Positions 15,498-17,495 of a stretch of 17,495 nucleotides of DNA are shown one piece after another. Source of the DNA: Deltaproteobacteria bacterium UBA4427. Its GTDB lineage: Bacteria > Myxococcota_A > UBA9160 > UBA4427. The translations under genes and the position numbers were made by a program. Within the stretch, counting starts at the first letter, position 1, and each line of letters begins with the position of its first letter. The notes beneath the pieces were generated by a model. It was given only the letters and a program-made list of their open reading frames with translations. It did no database searches and had not been told where the DNA came from. The stretch is taken from assembly GCA_002390675.1 (NCBI GenBank), contig DGPZ01000114.1, positions 1 through 17,495 on the forward strand. The letters are read 5' to 3'.

Positions 15498-15608
15498 GGT
15501 TTATGGGCGAGTCGAATATAGGCGCTTTAGGCTTCATGCGACGACCGCTGGCAAACGCTAGTACTTTCCTGAATCGCTTGTCCGTATTCCCCAAGAGAGG
15601 CCACCCCA

Positions 15609-16451
15609 ATGAATCAGCTCGCAGCAGGCTTCGAAGTTCTGGACGTACACCATCATGTAGGCAACGCGTTTCGCGCCCTTGGTGGAAACCTTGAGAGCGC
15701 CCCCCATCTTGCAGCGGAAGACTACGCATGCAGTGAAATCGAATCGCGCCTCACGATCATGGACGCAGCAGGCGTCGCCCAGGCTCTAGTGATCCCCGGT
15801 CATGGGTATGAGCGGGCGGGTGGGATAGCGGATACGCGGCGCGAGAACGATGCAATCGCTGCTTATCGAGATGCCATGCCCGATCGCTTTCCCGGGGCCA
15901 TCGGGATCGTTGAACCGCGCGACGGCGAAGCCAGTTTCGAAGAGCTCGACCGATGCAAAAATGAACTAGGACTGGCTGGCATCAGTTTCCACACGCGCTT
16001 CCAAGGCGTCTCACTCGATAGCCAATGGATCCTTCAATACGTCGCAAGGATGGCCGAGCTCGGACTCGTGCCGGTCGTGCACGCGATGAACGAGACTCCC
16101 GAGGAAGCGCTCTGGAAGCTCGCCGTCGTCGCGCGGTCTATCCCGGAGACGCAGATTCTCGCCCTGGATGCATTCGGCTCCTACGAAGCAACCCGGGAAT
16201 GTTCATTCATCGCTGAAGTCGCGCCGAATATCATCTTCGATACCAGCCTTAGCTATAACTTCGACTTTATAGAAGACTTCGCCCGCCGATTCGGATCGGA
16301 GCGCGTCGCATTCGGAACGGATCTCTACTCGACACCAGTCGGCCGGCGAATCAGCCACCTGCTTCCCCAGATCATCGAGTCATCACTCCCCGATGTCGAC
16401 AAGCAGCTAATTCTCGCAGGGAATGCCCGACGGCTCTTCGGGCTCGACTGA
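15609..16451 (+). CDS. Amidohydrolase family 2 (ACMSD/TIM-barrel) metal-dependent hydrolase
   Basis: A 280-residue TIM-barrel hydrolase of the amidohydrolase_2 family (PF04909). The N-terminal DVHHHVG supplies the HxH metal motif (His14, His16). Later ligands are consistent with His128 (GISFHTRF) or His158 (VPVVHAMNE) and the catalytic Asp238 in AFGTDLYSTP. The C-terminus, ILAGNARRLFGL, is the usual family ending. Members decarboxylate or hydrolyse small carboxylic or cyclic substrates; the specific reaction is not readable. It starts at ATG after GAGAGG and diverges from the PQQ dehydrogenase. It converges on the D-aminoacylase gene across 76 bases, which hold a short CGTAAGT tandem (16506-16522). 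Confidence 0.88.
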   Translation: MNQLAAGFEVLDVHHHVGNAFRALGGNLESAPHLAAEDYACSEIESRLTIMDAAGVAQALVIPGHGYERAGGIADTRRENDAIAAYRDAMPDRFPGAIGIVEPRDGEASFEELDRCKNELGLAGISFHTRFQGVSLDSQWILQYVARMAELGLVPVVHAMNETPEEALWKLAVVARSIPETQILALDAFGSYEATRECSFIAEVAPNIIFDTSLSYNFDFIEDFARRFGSERVAFGTDLYSTPVGRRISHLLPQIIESSLPDVDKQLILAGNARRLFGLD

Positions 16452-16527
16452 GCCGCGGACGCGCACCCGGCAAACCGAGGGCGACACGCGAGAGCGACTC
16501 AAATTCGTAAGTCGTAAGTCGTGTTAG

Positions 16528-17495
16528 TTAGGCGCCTGGGATCTGGACAGTGTCTGTATCTCGCCCTGATCGCATCACATGGCCAGGAAGCGCGTCCGTT
16601 GGCGTCCCGTCTATGAGCGTCACTTCGCCGTTCACGAAAACTCGACGGATCCCGGTCGATTCTGCGAAGAGGCGCGCGGCCCCACCTGGCAAATCGCTTC
16701 GCTCATGAATCTCACCCGACCCGATCTCAGACGGATCGAAGAGCACGAGGTCGGCATGAAAGCCCACTTCGATGCGCCCCCGGTTGCGAAGACCAAAGAG
16801 TCGAGCGGGTCGGTCGCTCAGCGCCTGAACAGCCTTTTCGAGCGGCCACAACTTTCGTCCGTGCAGACAGTCGGCAAGAAAGTCCGTCGTGTAGGGCGCG
16901 CCGCACATTCGGTCGAGATGAGCACCGGCGTCGGATCCGCCTAGCATTACATGCGGATTCTCCCACGCACGAAGCCGGAGACCCCAACTTCCGCCGTCCT
17001 CCTCCGGCGGCTGTGGCCAAAGAACGGTCCGTAGTTCGTCTTCCAGAACCAGATCGACGAGGGCGTCGAAATGCTCCTGCCCTCGCTCCTGCGCAATATC
17101 CCTAACAAGCCTACCTGTAAGTCCTTCGTTCGCCTTGGAGTACGTTTCGCCGATTCGGAAATTGCCCCAATCCGCGACGCGCGCGAAGACACCCGCTTCT
17201 GGCGACCGTGCACCCTTTAGCAATTCGGCTCGAATTTCAGGCTTTCGCAACTCGGCCATTCGTCTAACAACTGGCAGCGAGAGAATCGGAAGCCATCCAG
17301 GCAGTTGATGAATCGCCGAATATGTCAGGAAGCTCATGGTCAAGCCGACAACCGTCGGCATAGTCAGGGCAACAATTTGCGCGCCTTGTTTAGCGGCATC
17401 TTCTTGCGCGCGGAGTTGATTCTCGAACCGAGCCGGTTCTGATACATCTATCGTAAGAACGTTCCAATTGAGCGGCCGCTCAATTGGAACGTTCT
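16528..17495 (-). CDS. N-acyl-D-amino-acid deacylase family amidohydrolase, 5' end missing
   Basis: The minus-strand frame is open from the right edge to the stop at 16528. The ATG at 17361 is internal: upstream codons still read family sequence, LNWNVLTIDVSEPARFENQL, followed by QIVALTMPTVVGL. Downstream landmarks are GSDAGAHLDRMCGAPYTTDF with the metal-binding Asp, the segment from LEKAVQALSDRPARLFGL to GRIEVGFHADLVLFDP, and RRVFVNGEV. These mark the D-aminoacylase branch (PF07969), which deacylates N-acyl-D-amino acids or related amides. The N-terminal beta-sandwich and HxH motif lie outside the window, so only roughly the last half is present. The outermost 20 bases (17476-17495) mirror the preceding 20 and may be artefactual, so the reading is trusted only to about 17475. 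Confidence 0.85.
   Translation of the reverse strand, partial: NVPIERPLNWNVLTIDVSEPARFENQLRAQEDAAKQGAQIVALTMPTVVGLTMSFLTYSAIHQLPGWLPILSLPVVRRMAELRKPEIRAELLKGARSPEAGVFARVADWGNFRIGETYSKANEGLTGRLVRDIAQERGQEHFDALVDLVLEDELRTVLWPQPPEEDGGSWGLRLRAWENPHVMLGGSDAGAHLDRMCGAPYTTDFLADCLHGRKLWPLEKAVQALSDRPARLFGLRNRGRIEVGFHADLVLFDPSEIGSGEIHERSDLPGGAARLFAESTGIRRVFVNGEVTLIDGTPTDALPGHVMRSGRDTDTVQIPGA
17456..17495. repeat. Perfect 40-bp palindrome at the window end
   Basis: Bases 17456-17475 and 17476-17495 are exact reverse complements with no spacer, centred on GCGGCCGC and including nested CAATTG and AACGTT palindromes. It falls inside a coding region. The inner half encodes family-like PLNWNVL on the minus strand; the outer half encodes an NVPIER-like stretch. 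A spacerless palindrome at a contig end is most simply a fold-back artefact. Confidence 0.9.

Noticed and set aside
16506..16522. Short tandem CGTAAGT repeat
   Set aside because: Only two full units plus CGT. Too short to be a meaningful repeat element or CRISPR.
17359..17361. ATG 17361 as start of the deacylase
   Set aside because: Upstream codons in the same frame continue with family-like sequence to the palindrome, so the gene is truncated by the window and this Met is internal.
1..17495. Mobile elements, integrases, CRISPR arrays, tRNA or rRNA genes
   Set aside because: No transposase or integrase motifs, no regularly spaced repeats and no tRNA or rRNA-like sequence were seen on either strand.

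Overview
The window looks like a stretch of chromosome from a Gram-negative bacterium, probably an uncultured metagenomic one. KdsB (the CMP-Kdo enzyme for lipopolysaccharide), two lipoprotein signal peptides, a periplasmic PQQ enzyme and a YgiM-type SH3 anchor protein all require an outer membrane or periplasm. The moderately GC-rich coding bias, together with a luciferase-like (F420/FMN) oxidoreductase, an acyl-CoA ligase and several amidohydrolases, is typical of soil or marine Myxococcota/Binatota-like or proteobacterial genomes. I cannot assign a taxon from this sequence. The right edge behaves like a contig end: the last 40 bases are a perfect palindrome that cuts into a coding region.

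Layout. Positions 1-3034 are a minus-strand cluster: a class I acyl-CoA synthetase, then an ALO-type FAD-linked sugar-lactone/alditol oxidase, then the start of a lipoprotein alpha/beta hydrolase that runs off the left edge. Positions 3045-3703 have no convincing gene, only protein-like ORF fragments. On the plus strand follow an SH3/coiled-coil/TM anchor protein (TTG start) and a luciferase-like oxidoreductase. Convergent to them, on the minus strand, are a four-helix DUF420-like membrane protein and an MFS transporter. kdsB and a cyclase-family hydrolase form a plus-strand pair overlapping by ATGA. A large GT-C (ArnT/PMT-like) glycosyltransferase lies on the minus strand behind an unusual structured leader. 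purU and a membrane-anchored metallo-beta-lactamase-fold protein form a tight plus-strand pair. A PQQ dehydrogenase with an internal cytochrome c domain is on the minus strand, diverging from an amidohydrolase-2 protein on the plus strand. The 3'-terminal part of an N-acyl-D-amino-acid deacylase closes the window on the minus strand.

How it fits together. Most genes are dispersed accessory metabolism: activation of carboxylic acids as CoA thioesters, flavin and quinoprotein oxidations, amide or lactone hydrolysis, solute import. No single pathway is obvious. Core functions are LPS Kdo activation (kdsB) and one-carbon balance (purU).

The most unusual items are: (1) the 470-base gap before the glycosyltransferase, where the minus strand carries a mini-ORF with a near-perfect ribosome binding site, a second mini-ORF lying over mutually exclusive stems, and a U-tailed terminator hairpin just before the TTG start, together an attenuator-like arrangement; (2) the purU-linked MBL-fold protein, which keeps the fold's sequence frame but has lost all four residues of the HxHxDH metal motif and two more ligands; (3) the terminal palindrome, most likely an assembly or amplification fold-back.
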